DNA of 64,000 nucleotides from JACRCT01 sp036504155 (GTDB lineage: Bacteria > Myxococcota > Myxococcia > Myxococcales > UBA5297), in assembly GCA_036504155.1 (NCBI GenBank), contig DASXVQ010000230.1, positions 62,001 to 126,000 of the forward strand, read 5' to 3'. Numbering within the stretch: the first letter of the stretch is position 1; each line of letters starts with the position of its first letter. The notes beneath the pieces are model-generated. The model was not told where the DNA came from. It saw only the letters and a list, made by a program, of their open reading frames with translations, and searched no databases. Shown piece by piece: positions 50,202-59,407 of the stretch. The position numbers and the translations under genes are program-made.

Positions 50202-52067
50202 CTACTGCGGGCACGCCAGCCGGCACGTCTGCAGCGCCAGGCACTGCGCGTCGGCGATGCACCTCTGGCGGACCCCGATGCAGGTCGAGGAATTGAGCGA
50301 CTGGTTGGTGCAGGCGGTGCACAGGTCGGACGGGACTCCCGCGGGCGGCGCCTCGGCGCAGAACCAGTCCTTGCAGGCCACGGCGCACGGTCCGGGATCC
50401 GCAGCCGTGCCGCAGATGCACGGCGTCATCCACTCGCTGAGCTTGGTCCAGCCGACCAGGTGAACCGAGGCGCAACAGAGCTTGCAGTCCTCGCTCGACA
50501 GGCAGTCGCCCACCAGCGCGGGGTCGCCGCTGACGCCCGGCGCGTCCTCGATGAACTTGCCCGGGGTCAGGTCCCGGCCCGCGAAGCCCGGGAAGTCGGG
50601 CGGCAGGCGGATCGCCCGGAACAGGTCGGGGTCGATGGGCCCGCTGCTCCCCTGCGCGGCCACGCCCGAGCGGCCCACGGGGCTGCGGTAGCTCCACACC
50701 GTCTTGCCCGTGCCGGTGACCTCGAAGATCGCCCCGCTGTCTCCGGAGCAGACGAGGGTGTTGCCGTTGGGCAGGCGCTGCGCGCCCGAGATGTGGTTGG
50801 CGAAGAAGGACTGGGGCGGGTTCGCCGTGTAGGTCCAGGCGGGGGTCTCGGGGCCGAACTGGGTCCCCGGCTCCGGGACGAGGTAGGCGCCGGCGGCGTC
50901 CACCGGCGTCGCCAGCTCATCCACCGACGAGTAGTTGCGCCCCATCCCGTTGTTGAAGAGGAGCAGGTGCCCGGCCCCCGGCAGGCCCGGGGCGATCCAC
51001 TGCACGTTGTGCTGGCCGAAGAGCATCTGCTTGCCCTCGACGCCGTAGTTCATGGGGCGGCCCCACCGATACAGGAGGTCGCCACCCTTGCCCTGCTTGC
51101 CGCCGCTGTGGCCCTTGGCCTCCTCGGTCGTCGTGCCGTGGTCGATGATCCACAGCTCGCTGAGGTTGCGGCTGCTGATCACGATCTGGTCGAGCTCGGC
51201 GTTGTAGTCGATGGCGTTGGAGTGCAGCCAGTCGGTGCGGGTGTACGAGAGCTCCAGCAGCTCGGGGTGCTCCGCGCGCGAGGTGCCCATCGGCAGGATG
51301 TGGTCCCACATGTGCCACTCCCAGACCACCTCGCCCGAAGTCGGGCCGGTGGGGAGCACCTCCACGATCGCGTCGGGCCAGACCGGGCCGTTGGGCGTGT
51401 ACCCCAGCCCGAGCACGTCGATCTCCTGCTTGGTCTCCCAATACAGCAAGAGCACGTTGCCGTTGGGCAGCACGGCGAAGTCGTGGTGCGCGGCGAAGTC
51501 CTCGCCGAGCCACTCGAAGTCCCACAAGAGCTCGCCGTCCCAGGAGAAGCGCTGGATGCCGCCGCCGGTGGGCAGGCCCCCGAACATCGACTTGTGCGCC
51601 GTGCGCATCAGGTCGCCATTCGCCAGCAACTGGAAGCTCATGCCGGGCAAGTACATCGATGGCCAGGTGTGGACGACGCGGCCCACCATGTCGACGAGGT
51701 AGGTGTTGGACGACCAGATCGGCGCGAACAGGGTGTAGCCCTCGTACGCCTCGTCCGTGCACTCGATGAGCCCCACCGTCCGGCCCGGGGCGCTGAAGGG
51801 GCAGGAGGTGGGACGGGCGGCGTCGGGTCCCGCCACCCCGGCATCCAGCGGCTGCGCGGCGTCGCCGCTCCCCGCGTCGCCGTCCGTGGCCGTCGCGCCG
51901 CCGTCCGACCGGCCCGGGTCGGCGGCGTCGAGGCCCGGCGGGAAGGAATCCGCATCCGCGCCGGCCGGCGGCTTGGTCGCAGGGCAGGCGCAGAGGGCGA
52001 GGGCCAGCAACGCCGCGCAGAGCCGGGACTCCGGCCATCGCGGGCGAAGGGTCTCGAGGACAGTCAT
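50202..52067 (-). CDS. Arylsulfotransferase-like lipoprotein with Cys-rich C-terminus
   Basis: This 621-residue protein has a lipoprotein-type signal (Cys28 in LALALCACP), an Asp/Ala/Gly-rich linker to about residue 90, and an ASST-type propeller: GYTLFAPIWSSNTYLVDMVG, VVHTWPSMY, AAHHDFAVLPNGNVLLLYW, WLHSNAIDYNAELDQIVIS, NHISGAQRLPNGNTLVCSGD. Paired His residues (HHDF, LHSN) occur where ASST enzymes have their catalytic His, but the sulfate-binding Arg cannot be assigned. The last 110 residues are Cys-rich. Substrate unknown; it may be a binding protein only. It follows a heptamer array at 52159. Confidence 0.8.
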   Translation of the reverse strand: MTVLETLRPRWPESRLCAALLALALCACPATKPPAGADADSFPPGLDAADPGRSDGGATATDGDAGSGDAAQPLDAGVAGPDAARPTSCPFSAPGRTVGLIECTDEAYEGYTLFAPIWSSNTYLVDMVGRVVHTWPSMYLPGMSFQLLANGDLMRTAHKSMFGGLPTGGGIQRFSWDGELLWDFEWLGEDFAAHHDFAVLPNGNVLLLYWETKQEIDVLGLGYTPNGPVWPDAIVEVLPTGPTSGEVVWEWHMWDHILPMGTSRAEHPELLELSYTRTDWLHSNAIDYNAELDQIVISSRNLSELWIIDHGTTTEEAKGHSGGKQGKGGDLLYRWGRPMNYGVEGKQMLFGQHNVQWIAPGLPGAGHLLLFNNGMGRNYSSVDELATPVDAAGAYLVPEPGTQFGPETPAWTYTANPPQSFFANHISGAQRLPNGNTLVCSGDSGAIFEVTGTGKTVWSYRSPVGRSGVAAQGSSGPIDPDLFRAIRLPPDFPGFAGRDLTPGKFIEDAPGVSGDPALVGDCLSSEDCKLCCASVHLVGWTKLSEWMTPCICGTAADPGPCAVACKDWFCAEAPPAGVPSDLCTACTNQSLNSSTCIGVRQRCIADAQCLALQTCRLACPQ

Positions 52068-52158
52068 GAGGTAGCGCTCCAGGGAGTCGGCCGCGTCGAG
52101 CGAGAGAGCCTACCCCAGGCGACGCTCGAGGCGAATCGGGGCCGACCCCTCGCCTCGA

Positions 52159-52198
52159 GCGCCAAGCGCCAAGCGCCAAGCGCCAAGCGCCAAGCGCC
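52159..52198. repeat. Heptamer tandem array GCGCCAA
   Basis: Five perfect head-to-tail copies of GCGCCAA (52159-52193) are followed by a partial copy. The array lies in the 240-bp gap between the arylsulfotransferase-like gene start (52067) and the barrel gene end (52308). Such perfect short repeats can change copy number. Confidence 0.8.
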
Positions 52199-52307
52199 GC
52201 GGCGCGACGGGGACGGAGGAGCGTCGTCGCCGCGAGGGTGACTGCCCGCCGCGCGGCGACCGCCCGGCCCACGATCTTCCCCGGGCTCTCGTCCGCCGTC
52301 GCCCGGA

Positions 52308-55300
52308 TCACAGGTTGAACGTCAGCAGCACCCGCGGCACCAGCTTGTTGACGTCCTGGCAGGGCTGCTCCAGGCACCACATCCGCTGCCAGCTGACCTC
52401 GGCGTCCAGGTACAGGTTGTCGCCCAGGGTCCAGATGGCGCCCAGCGCCGCCTCCAGGCCCCAGGCTTCCAGCGACCCGCTGCCCTTGCCGATGAGCCGG
52501 TAGACCTGGTCGCGCTGCAGGATGAAGAGCCGGCTGGCCTCGGCGAGCGGGAAGATGCGGAACTCCAGCGTCGCGTTGGCGCGCTGCTGCACGTAGTCCT
52601 GCACCGAGGTCGTCGCCGCCAGCGGGTCCACGAAGACCGCGTCCTCCACCCGGCCCCAGCTGTAGTTGCCGGTCAGCTTGGTGGTCAGCGACCGGTTCCA
52701 GCGCATCAGCCACTCGGCGACGTACTCCCAGGTCTTCGAAGAGCCCCAGGGGGCGGCGCCGGGCGCGGCCACGAGGTCGTTGAGGGTCCGCAGGCCCTGG
52801 TAGTTGACGCGCAGCGTGATGGGCGAGGCGAAGGTGGGGCGCACGACTACGCGGTTGCGCAGCTCCAGCTTCTCGGCGTTGGCGTGCAGGTCCTCCTCGG
52901 TCTGGTCGACCTCCCACATCTGGTAGAACTCCAGCTCCAGCCGGCCGCCGGCGTACACCATGCGGTTGTCGAGGCGGTGCGCGCGGTTGAGGCCGGTCTT
53001 GATGTCGGCGGTGGCCTTGGCGTCGTTGGCCAGCGAGTAGCGCGGCTCGAGGGCCACCGGGGCCAGCGCGCTCCACCACTGCCCGGGGTAGATGCCCAGC
53101 GCGCCGGAGAAGCTGCCCTTGCTGGTGCGCAGCGGGTCGGCGCCGCGGCGGTCGTCGTCGTAGAGGACCGAGTAGTTCGCCTGCGGGATGAGGCCGGGGA
53201 TGATGGCGCTGCGCGCCCCCGAGTTGAGCTCCCAGTGCCAGGCCGTCAGGTCGAACTTGCCGCCCTGCTCGGTCTGCATGCCCACGGTGCGCGTGCGGAA
53301 CAGCGCGTAGAGCTGCTCGGTGTTGGTGGGGGCGAGCTTGGTCTCCAGGCGCGCCAGCTGCACCCGGTCGCCGTGGTCGTAGGCGCCGAGGTCCTTGGTC
53401 TCGCCCTGCGAGAAGCTGTAGAGGCCGCGCACCGAGAACGTCTTGAACTTGAGGTAGTTCAGCGGCCAGCGCGCGAAGTCGTACTCGGCCTGCCCCACCA
53501 CCTTGTAGCGGCCGGTCTCCTCCTCGGTGCTCTGCAGCAGGGTGTGGCCGCCCTGCAGCGAGAGCGAGGGCAGCCCGTCCTTGTTGAGCTGGAGGCGGCC
53601 GAGCGCGTGCTGGACGACCCCGGCGTTGCCCAGGGCGTCGTGGGCCATCTCGCGCACGAAGAAGGCGGTCGCCGGCAGCCAGCGGGTGGGGTAGCCGGTG
53701 GCGTTGAAGCGGACCTCGTCGTCGAGCTTGCCGTACATCGTCAGGTCGCTGCCCAGCGGCGTGTAGTCCGGGCTGTGGTGCTGGGCGGAGAGCGTGCCCT
53801 CGATGTTCGGGTGCGCGACGCGGACCTTGCCCAGCGCCGCCCAGCCGTCCCTCTGGGTGCCGCCGTCGTGCGTGCCGGCGACCTCGGCGTAGCCGGTCAG
53901 CCGCCCGCCCGCTCCGAGGTCGGTCTCGTAGCGCGCGTCGGCGATGCCGGTGGTCAGCCGCCGCAGCGGGGCGTCGCCTACCACCCGCGAGCCGAAGCCC
54001 TGCGTCTGGACGACGCGGGCGCCGAACTCGCTGCCCGCGAAGGGCGAGGAGGAGAGGCGCGCCGCGGCCATCCACTCCTGCGGGCCCTCGAGGGCGAGCG
54101 AGCTGGTGTTGCTGCCGCGGTCGAGGATCTGCGAGGCGAAGAGCTTGAGCGACTGCTTGGCGGGGTCGCTCTTCTCGTCGATGGACAGCTCGATGTAGTA
54201 GGTCCCGGCGTGGGCCTTGGCGGCGTAGGAGGTGGCCAGGCCCACGTCGATGACCAGGTTGTCGCGGTCGGGCACCGCCTCGCGCGCCGGCGGCAGGTCG
54301 CGGTCGTAGATGGACTCGGCGTTGACCTCGTTGCCCATGTCGTGGATGGCGACCTGGATGTTGCGGCTGCCCTGGCGGTACTCGGCGTAGACGGAGCGGG
54401 TCCATCCCTGCTCGATGTACTTGGGCGCCGCCCCGTCGATCTGCGCGTAGAGCCCGCCCTCCTCGCTGATGAGCCGCGCCTCGCCGGTGCGCGACCAGTC
54501 GCCCACCTCCTTGTCGCCGGGAAGGAGGTCGAGCACCGAGAGCTGGCCCAGGCCCTTCTTGGGCATCAGGTCGTACTCGTACTCGACCTCGATGACCGAC
54601 AGGTCGTCCACGCGCTCGGGGTCGAGGAAGGCCAGCTGCCCGGCGGGGTAGATGACGGTGTAGTCGCTGCCGTTGGTCAGCAGCTCGCCGTCGACCCAGA
54701 CGCGCTCGGTGCCGGGCAGGATGTACTTCTTGGACAGCGCGTAGATCTCCTGGCGCGGGCCGGTGAGGAAGTCGCGCAGGGTCGCGCCGCGGCGCAGGCC
54801 GCCGTTGACCTGGCCGGCGGCGAGCGGCTCGGCGCCCGCGCTGGCGACGCGCCCGTGGACGCCCTGGAGCAGGAGCGGGCGCTCCAGGCCCTCCTCGACG
54901 CTGCGGTACTTGAGCTTGTCCTCCAGGCGCACCTCGCGCACCTTGGCGTCGGACTGGCCCAGGTACTCGACCTTGAATTGCAGGTCGCGGATGCCGTCGG
55001 CCTCGAGCTGCCCGTAGTCGAGGCGGGCGTAGGCGTCGAGGCTGCCGCCCCCCGCGAAGCGGTAGCCGGCGCCGAAGCCGACGACGCCGGTGTTGAAGCG
55101 CTCGGCGGCGAGCTTCTGCTTGCACTCCGCCCCGTCGGCATGGGCGCAGACGACCGGGCCCTTCAGGGCGAGGTCGAGGGGATCCTCGGCGTTGACGGTG
55201 CCGAAGACGCGGACGCTGCCGGCCTTCCCGGAGGCCTCGGTGACCTCCCGGTTGCGGCTGCCCCACAGCTCGCGCGCGATGTCGAGCACCTCGGCTCCGT

Positions 55301-56336
55301 CGGCGAAGAGGACGGTGTAGAGGCCGCCGGAGAGCAGCGTGCCCACGGCCCCCTCGCGCCGGGCCAGGCCGTCGGCCTCGGTGTAGCGCTTCATCGAGCG
55401 GTTGAGCTTGTTGTACTGGACGATCTCCCGGTCGGTGGCGATGAACAGGTAGTCGGTGAAGGTCTCGACGCCGACCACCGCCTTGCCGGAGAGCGCCGCC
55501 TGCTGCGGGAAGGGGACGAAGGCGTCGGAGGAGTTGACGTAGTTCATCAGCCCGTTCTCGGTGCCCAGCCACACCGTGTCCCCGTCGAGGACGAAGGTGC
55601 GGATCTGCTCGCCGCCGATGGCCGAGAACGGGAAGTTGGAGATGACGCGGGTCTTGGGCCGGATGCGCGAGAGGCCGACGTCGGTGCGGACCCAGACGTC
55701 GTCGCCCAGCTGGTAGAGCTCGAGGAAGTCGTCGCCGGCCAGGCCGTCGGCGGCGGTGAAGCCGCGCAGGCCGTCGACGTCGGGGTCGTAGAAGGCGACG
55801 CCGGCGCGGGTGGCGAACCAGACCTGGCGGCCGACGGCGAGCGCGTCGTTGACCGCCTTGTGGGGCAGGCCCTCGGCGTCGGTGTAGATGCGGAAGGTGC
55901 GGTCGAGCTTGCGGTAGCGGGCCAGGCCCTTGTTGGTGGCGAACCAGACGTGCTTCTCGTCGTAGGCCACCGCCGAGACCGACTGGCTGGGCAGCCCGTC
56001 GTCCATGGTCAGGCGGGTGGCGGCGCGGCTGCCGGGGTCGAAGCGGATGGCGCCGTCGTCGGTGGCGATCCACAGCGTCTTGTCGTCGACCACGAGCTTG
56101 TTCACCGTGGCGCCGCCGGAGAAGACGCTCCAGCGGTCCTTGGCCTGGTGGATGAAGACCTCGCCGACGCCGATCCACACGCCCTCCACCGGGTCGACCG
56201 CGATGGGCGGGTTGCGGGCGAGGGCGGGGGAAGCCGCGCAGAGGGCCCAGGCAGCAGCGGCGATCCCCAGCAGGCGGCGAGCGAGAAGAGTCCGCAGGCA
56301 GACCTGGAGTCGGCGGGCGGCTCGGCTTTCGTTCAT
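52308..56336 (-). CDS. Exported two-part protein: sensor-type propeller plus outer-membrane barrel
   Basis: This very large protein (1342 residues from ATG 56336) has an N-terminal signal sequence (LLGIAAAAWALCAASPALA). Residues about 45-390 carry Reg_prop-type propeller repeats (LWIATDDGAIRFDPGS, VWFATNKGLARYRKLD, VWFATRAGVAFYDPD, VWLGTENGLMNYVNSS), which elsewhere form the periplasmic sensor of hybrid two-component proteins. Residues about 440-700 are a mixed region, and from about 790 to the end are many amphipathic strands with aromatic girdles (YKVVGQAEYDFARWPLNYLK, ATLEFRIFPLAEASRLFIL), ending in LVPRVLLTFNL as outer-membrane barrels do. A propeller plus barrel in one chain is unusual. 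Heptamer arrays flank both ends. No strong Shine-Dalgarno was found. Confidence 0.72.
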   Translation of the reverse strand: MNESRAARRLQVCLRTLLARRLLGIAAAAWALCAASPALARNPPIAVDPVEGVWIGVGEVFIHQAKDRWSVFSGGATVNKLVVDDKTLWIATDDGAIRFDPGSRAATRLTMDDGLPSQSVSAVAYDEKHVWFATNKGLARYRKLDRTFRIYTDAEGLPHKAVNDALAVGRQVWFATRAGVAFYDPDVDGLRGFTAADGLAGDDFLELYQLGDDVWVRTDVGLSRIRPKTRVISNFPFSAIGGEQIRTFVLDGDTVWLGTENGLMNYVNSSDAFVPFPQQAALSGKAVVGVETFTDYLFIATDREIVQYNKLNRSMKRYTEADGLARREGAVGTLLSGGLYTVLFADGAEVLDIARELWGSRNREVTEASGKAGSVRVFGTVNAEDPLDLALKGPVVCAHADGAECKQKLAAERFNTGVVGFGAGYRFAGGGSLDAYARLDYGQLEADGIRDLQFKVEYLGQSDAKVREVRLEDKLKYRSVEEGLERPLLLQGVHGRVASAGAEPLAAGQVNGGLRRGATLRDFLTGPRQEIYALSKKYILPGTERVWVDGELLTNGSDYTVIYPAGQLAFLDPERVDDLSVIEVEYEYDLMPKKGLGQLSVLDLLPGDKEVGDWSRTGEARLISEEGGLYAQIDGAAPKYIEQGWTRSVYAEYRQGSRNIQVAIHDMGNEVNAESIYDRDLPPAREAVPDRDNLVIDVGLATSYAAKAHAGTYYIELSIDEKSDPAKQSLKLFASQILDRGSNTSSLALEGPQEWMAAARLSSSPFAGSEFGARVVQTQGFGSRVVGDAPLRRLTTGIADARYETDLGAGGRLTGYAEVAGTHDGGTQRDGWAALGKVRVAHPNIEGTLSAQHHSPDYTPLGSDLTMYGKLDDEVRFNATGYPTRWLPATAFFVREMAHDALGNAGVVQHALGRLQLNKDGLPSLSLQGGHTLLQSTEEETGRYKVVGQAEYDFARWPLNYLKFKTFSVRGLYSFSQGETKDLGAYDHGDRVQLARLETKLAPTNTEQLYALFRTRTVGMQTEQGGKFDLTAWHWELNSGARSAIIPGLIPQANYSVLYDDDRRGADPLRTSKGSFSGALGIYPGQWWSALAPVALEPRYSLANDAKATADIKTGLNRAHRLDNRMVYAGGRLELEFYQMWEVDQTEEDLHANAEKLELRNRVVVRPTFASPITLRVNYQGLRTLNDLVAAPGAAPWGSSKTWEYVAEWLMRWNRSLTTKLTGNYSWGRVEDAVFVDPLAATTSVQDYVQQRANATLEFRIFPLAEASRLFILQRDQVYRLIGKGSGSLEAWGLEAALGAIWTLGDNLYLDAEVSWQRMWCLEQPCQDVNKLVPRVLLTFNL

Positions 56337-56379
56337 GGAGGCAGGAGAAGCGGCCAGAGGGAGGCTGCCGGCGCCGGCT

Positions 56380-56407
56380 ATCAACTATCGACCATCGACC
56401 ATCGACT
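56380..56407. repeat. Heptamer tandem array ATCGACC
   Basis: Four head-to-tail heptamers (ATCAACT, ATCGACC, ATCGACC, ATCGACT) lie between the barrel gene start (56336) and the DUF362 gene, overlapping the latter's stop codon. Two copies are perfect. It is the second heptamer array beside the barrel gene. Confidence 0.65.
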
Positions 56408-57323
56408 AGATCGCGACCTTCTTGACGTCGAGCTTGGCGAGGTCGATGGCCCCCAGCCCCGCCTTGCCGGCCAGCTCGATGTGCTTCACGTCGGCCGGCG
56501 TCAGCTGCTTCTGGTTGAAGCGCGCCAGCGTGAGCGCGTAGGCGTCGACCGAGGCCACCATACGGCCGGCGAGGATCTTGTTGGGCGTCACGGTCTCGCC
56601 GGGGCCGGCGGGGCCGTTGGTGATGAGCGCGCGGGTCGCGTCGAGCACGGTCAGCTGCGGCTTGCAGACGCGGCCCAGGTCGGCGATGGCCTGGTGGAGG
56701 TCGAGCGTGGTGTGGAAGGCCTGCCGGTCCTGGATGAGCCCCATGAAGTTCTTCAGGCCCATCGAGACGCCGGCCTGGAAGTGGTGCTTGGCGACCGGCA
56801 GGTTGATGAAGACGTCCGCGGAGAGGAACGCCTTGGACAGCTCGACCGACTTGAGGGAGACGCCGTCCTTGATCTCGGTCTTCTGGTACTCGCCCGGCGC
56901 GCCGGTGAGGACCTTGACCTTCACCGCCGGGACGGTGGCCAGCGCCGCGGTCAGGCCGCAGCGCTCCAGGCAGACCGCGCCCTTGGCCTGGGGGTACTCG
57001 ACCACGAGCACCTGCTTGGCCTTGGCGTCCAGGCACAGCTTGGCGACGGCGACCACCACGTCGGGGTTGGTGGTCGAGCCCCAGACGGCGGGGTTGGCGA
57101 AGCCGGCGTTGGGCTTGAGCACCACGTAGTCGCCGGCGCGGACGAACTTGCCGATGCCGCCCAGGGCGTCGAAGGCGGCCTTGACCATCGCCGGGACGTC
57201 GGTGCCGCTGACCTCGACGAGGTCGGGGCCCGCGGGGGCGGCGGCGGCGAGGGCGTCGGCGTGCTCGAGGCCTGCGACGGCGGCGACCGAGGCACCGAGG
57301 AAGGTCCGGCGGGTCAGCTTCAT
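56406..57323 (-). CDS. Tat-exported DUF362 protein
   Basis: This 305-residue protein has a twin-arginine signal (MKLTRRTFLGASVAAVAGLE) and a DUF362 domain: AGDYVVLKPNAGFANPAVWG, QVLVVEYPQAKGAVCLERCG, FINLPVAKHHFQAGVSMGLK, NFMGLIQDRQ, LTVLDATRALITNGPAGPGE. The blocks LKPN, N-x-PVxKxHxxxG and K-N-x-M-G are the family's landmarks. DUF362 proteins often occur with ferredoxin domains or genes; none is fused here. Tat export implies folding with a cofactor in the cytosol. GGAG precedes the ATG by 8 nt. It is divergent from a second DUF362 gene at 57510. Confidence 0.88.
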   Translation of the reverse strand: MKLTRRTFLGASVAAVAGLEHADALAAAAPAGPDLVEVSGTDVPAMVKAAFDALGGIGKFVRAGDYVVLKPNAGFANPAVWGSTTNPDVVVAVAKLCLDAKAKQVLVVEYPQAKGAVCLERCGLTAALATVPAVKVKVLTGAPGEYQKTEIKDGVSLKSVELSKAFLSADVFINLPVAKHHFQAGVSMGLKNFMGLIQDRQAFHTTLDLHQAIADLGRVCKPQLTVLDATRALITNGPAGPGETVTPNKILAGRMVASVDAYALTLARFNQKQLTPADVKHIELAGKAGLGAIDLAKLDVKKVAI

Positions 57324-57493
57324 CGTGTGGCTCCGTGAGGAAGGGCGGCCCGAAAACGTCGAACATCCTACTGTTCTTCCGACCCGCGCATCCAGGAGCC
57401 CAGGGCCGGCGCGGGCCTCGCGACTGGGACGGTCCGTGAAACGCCGGCATTCCCCGGGCGGGCCCGGTCGGAGAGGAGGGGAGGCACCTCGGC

Positions 57494-57499
57494 TATACT
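57494..57499 (+). promoter_or_regulatory. Candidate -10 element for a near-leaderless DUF362 transcript
   Basis: TATACT is one base from the sigma-70 consensus and ends 10 nt before the ATG at 57510, so transcription would start about 4 nt before it. No clear -35 is visible at the normal spacing. Confidence 0.35.
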
Positions 57500-57509
57500 C
57501 GCGCCCTCC

Positions 57510-58571
57510 ATGCGCCGCCGCTCCACCAAGACCCGCCGTGACTTCCTCAAGGACGCGGCCCGCGTCGCCGGCGCCGCCTCGCTGGCCAGCTTCGCCGGCT
57601 GCTTCCCCGACGTCGGCGGCCGGTGGCCGCACGTGACCGAGGCCTGCCTCGGCGGGGGCGGCGAGGTCCCGCAATCGCTCGCGGGGAAGGTCTCCGAGGT
57701 CGTCTGCGAGGCGAGCGTCGTCACCAAGCCGCGCTACGAGCTGCAGGTGGCCCAGGTCCGCCCGATGCTCGAGGCCGCGCTCGGCGCGCTGGCTCCGTCC
57801 ATCCCCGAGCTGTGGAAGCAGGTCTTCCCCGACTACAGCGACGCCACCCGCATCGGCATCAAGGTCAACTGCCTCAACTCGAGCTGCGCCACCTCGGTCG
57901 CGCTGGTGGGCGCCCTGGCGGACGTGTTGGTGGAGACGCTGGGCGTCTCGAGGGACCGGATCCTCGTCTGGGACCGGCGCACCGACGAGCTGACCCAATG
58001 CGGCTTCACCCGCGAGGCGCTGGGCGGCGTGCAGGTCGAGGGCACGGTCCGCTCGCCCGACGACCAAGGCGGCCCCGGCTACGGCGAGCCCATCTGCGGA
58101 GCCGTCGCCGGCAAGACGCCGCGGCTGAGCCGCATCCTCACCGAGCTGACGGACGTCACCATCAACGTCCCGGTGCTCAAGACCCACGTCGTCTCGGGCG
58201 TGACCGCGGCCTTCAAGAACATCTACGGCATCATCGACAACCCCGGCGACTACCACGCCAACCTGGTCCAGACCCTCCCGGTACTCTACGCGCTGCCCCC
58301 CATCCGCAACTCCATGCGCCTCCACGTGCTGGACGCCTTCCGGGCGGTCGTCACCGGCGGGACCAGCGACCCGGCGGACACGGTGCCGAAGATGATCGCC
58401 GTGTCGGCCGACCCGCTCGCGCTCGACAGCTACTCGCTGGCGCGGGTGAACGAGTTCCGCACCAGGTGGTCGCTGGACGCGGTCGGCTCCGACGTCACCG
58501 GCTGGCTCCAGGGCGCCCGCGACCTCGGTCTCGGGACGCTGGAGTACCAGAGGATCCAGCGCACGCTCTGA
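57510..58571 (+). CDS. Tat-exported DUF362 protein, possible lipoprotein
   Basis: This 353-residue protein starts MRRRSTKTRRDFLKDAARVA, a twin-arginine signal with RRDFLK, followed by a Cys (FAGC) that could be lipid-anchored. DUF362 landmarks follow: RIGIKVNCLNSSC, ITINVPVLKTHVVSGVTAAF equivalent (NVPVLKTHVVSG), KNIYGIIDNPGDYH, RLHVLDAFRAVVTGG. It differs from the neighbouring DUF362 proteins by an N-terminal insert of about 70 residues (35-105) with several Cys. It probably acts outside the cytoplasm with a redox partner. It is convergent with the lipoprotein gene at 58644. Confidence 0.87.
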   Translation: MRRRSTKTRRDFLKDAARVAGAASLASFAGCFPDVGGRWPHVTEACLGGGGEVPQSLAGKVSEVVCEASVVTKPRYELQVAQVRPMLEAALGALAPSIPELWKQVFPDYSDATRIGIKVNCLNSSCATSVALVGALADVLVETLGVSRDRILVWDRRTDELTQCGFTREALGGVQVEGTVRSPDDQGGPGYGEPICGAVAGKTPRLSRILTELTDVTINVPVLKTHVVSGVTAAFKNIYGIIDNPGDYHANLVQTLPVLYALPPIRNSMRLHVLDAFRAVVTGGTSDPADTVPKMIAVSADPLALDSYSLARVNEFRTRWSLDAVGSDVTGWLQGARDLGLGTLEYQRIQRTL

Positions 58572-58585
58572 GCGGGAGACCCAAC

Positions 58586-58620
58586 GAGAAATCCCCCCAG
58601 GCCGCAGGGCCGGAGGGGCT
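58586..58620. terminator. Candidate terminator between convergent genes
   Basis: CCCC-CA-GGCC and GGCC-GGA-GGGG pair imperfectly around a short loop at 58595-58618. Read on the minus strand the next bases are ATTTCTCGTT, T-rich enough for a terminator of the 58644 gene. Confidence 0.4.
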
Positions 58621-58643
58621 GTCTCGAGACGCTCGCCGGCGTG

Positions 58644-59237
58644 CTACGGAAGCTTGTCGACCGTGAGCTTGACGAACTTCACCGCGAGGTCGCGGCCGGT
58701 CGTGTCCGCCACCTCGGAGTCCGAGAGTTGCGCCTCGACGAAGTAGGCCTTCTTGTAGGAGTTCACGCGCCACATCACGCCGCTGTTGCCATAGCGGCCG
58801 GCCGAGCCCATCGCCTCGTCGGTCCAGTTCTTGATGGCCGCATAGCGCGTGGTGTCCTTGATGCTGGCGTAGATGCTGGCGCCGGTGGCCGCGTCCTTCA
58901 TCTCCCAGATGCGCAGGTCGACGGTGTAGTCGGCGCCGCCGACGCCCAGGCCGGCGCCGAGGTAGTGCTGGCGGGCGAGCTGGGTGAAGCCGGCGGCCTC
59001 GAAGGGAGGCAGGTCGCCGTCGATGCTGCCCTCGGCGGTGGTGCTGGTCTTGAAGACGCCGTCCTTGGCGCTGTCGGTGTTCTTGTTGAACCCGGTGACG
59101 TCGCCGTCGGCGGGGAACGCGGAGGTGATGACGAAGGGCGCGCCGCCATCGGGAGTGGGAGTGGTCGTGTTGCCGCCGCAGCCGGCGAGCAGCGCGCCGC
59201 CGAGGATGGATGCCAGGATCGCTACGGTCTGCCGCAT
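58644..59237 (-). CDS. Lipoprotein with DUF6599-like domain
   Basis: This 197-residue protein has a lipoprotein signal (MRQTVAILASILGGALLAGC) and one domain (about 45-197) with the same block order as the two DUF6599 domains encoded at 59408: a GDLPPFEAAGFTQLARQHY block, a VDLRIWEMKDAATGASIYAS block, and an MWRVNSYKKAYFVEAQL block. The IDGGAP motif of those domains is reduced to IDGDLP. GGAGG lies 5 nt before the ATG. It is divergent from the 59408-63138 operon, with 170 bp between. Confidence 0.68.
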   Translation of the reverse strand: MRQTVAILASILGGALLAGCGGNTTTPTPDGGAPFVITSAFPADGDVTGFNKNTDSAKDGVFKTSTTAEGSIDGDLPPFEAAGFTQLARQHYLGAGLGVGGADYTVDLRIWEMKDAATGASIYASIKDTTRYAAIKNWTDEAMGSAGRYGNSGVMWRVNSYKKAYFVEAQLSDSEVADTTGRDLAVKFVKLTVDKLP

Positions 59238-59407
59238 GTTCCCTCCAGGAACGCGCACCGGCCCGGCGCGCAGAAAGTCTTCGAGCGGCGGGATTGTCGC
59301 GAATGGGGGGTGTCCGGCGCAAGCGGGCGATTTGACGGGCCTCTTCACTCAAGAGGGAGCGCCCCTCGGCAGATCGGCGGTGTAAGCTGGCGGCCCTCGA
59401 GGTCGCC

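Noticed and set aside
50917..57450. An open minus-strand frame of 2177 codons across the arylsulfotransferase, barrel and DUF362 genes
   Set aside because: Same strand but a different frame from three genes with clear motifs; its product is Arg/Pro/Gly low complexity.
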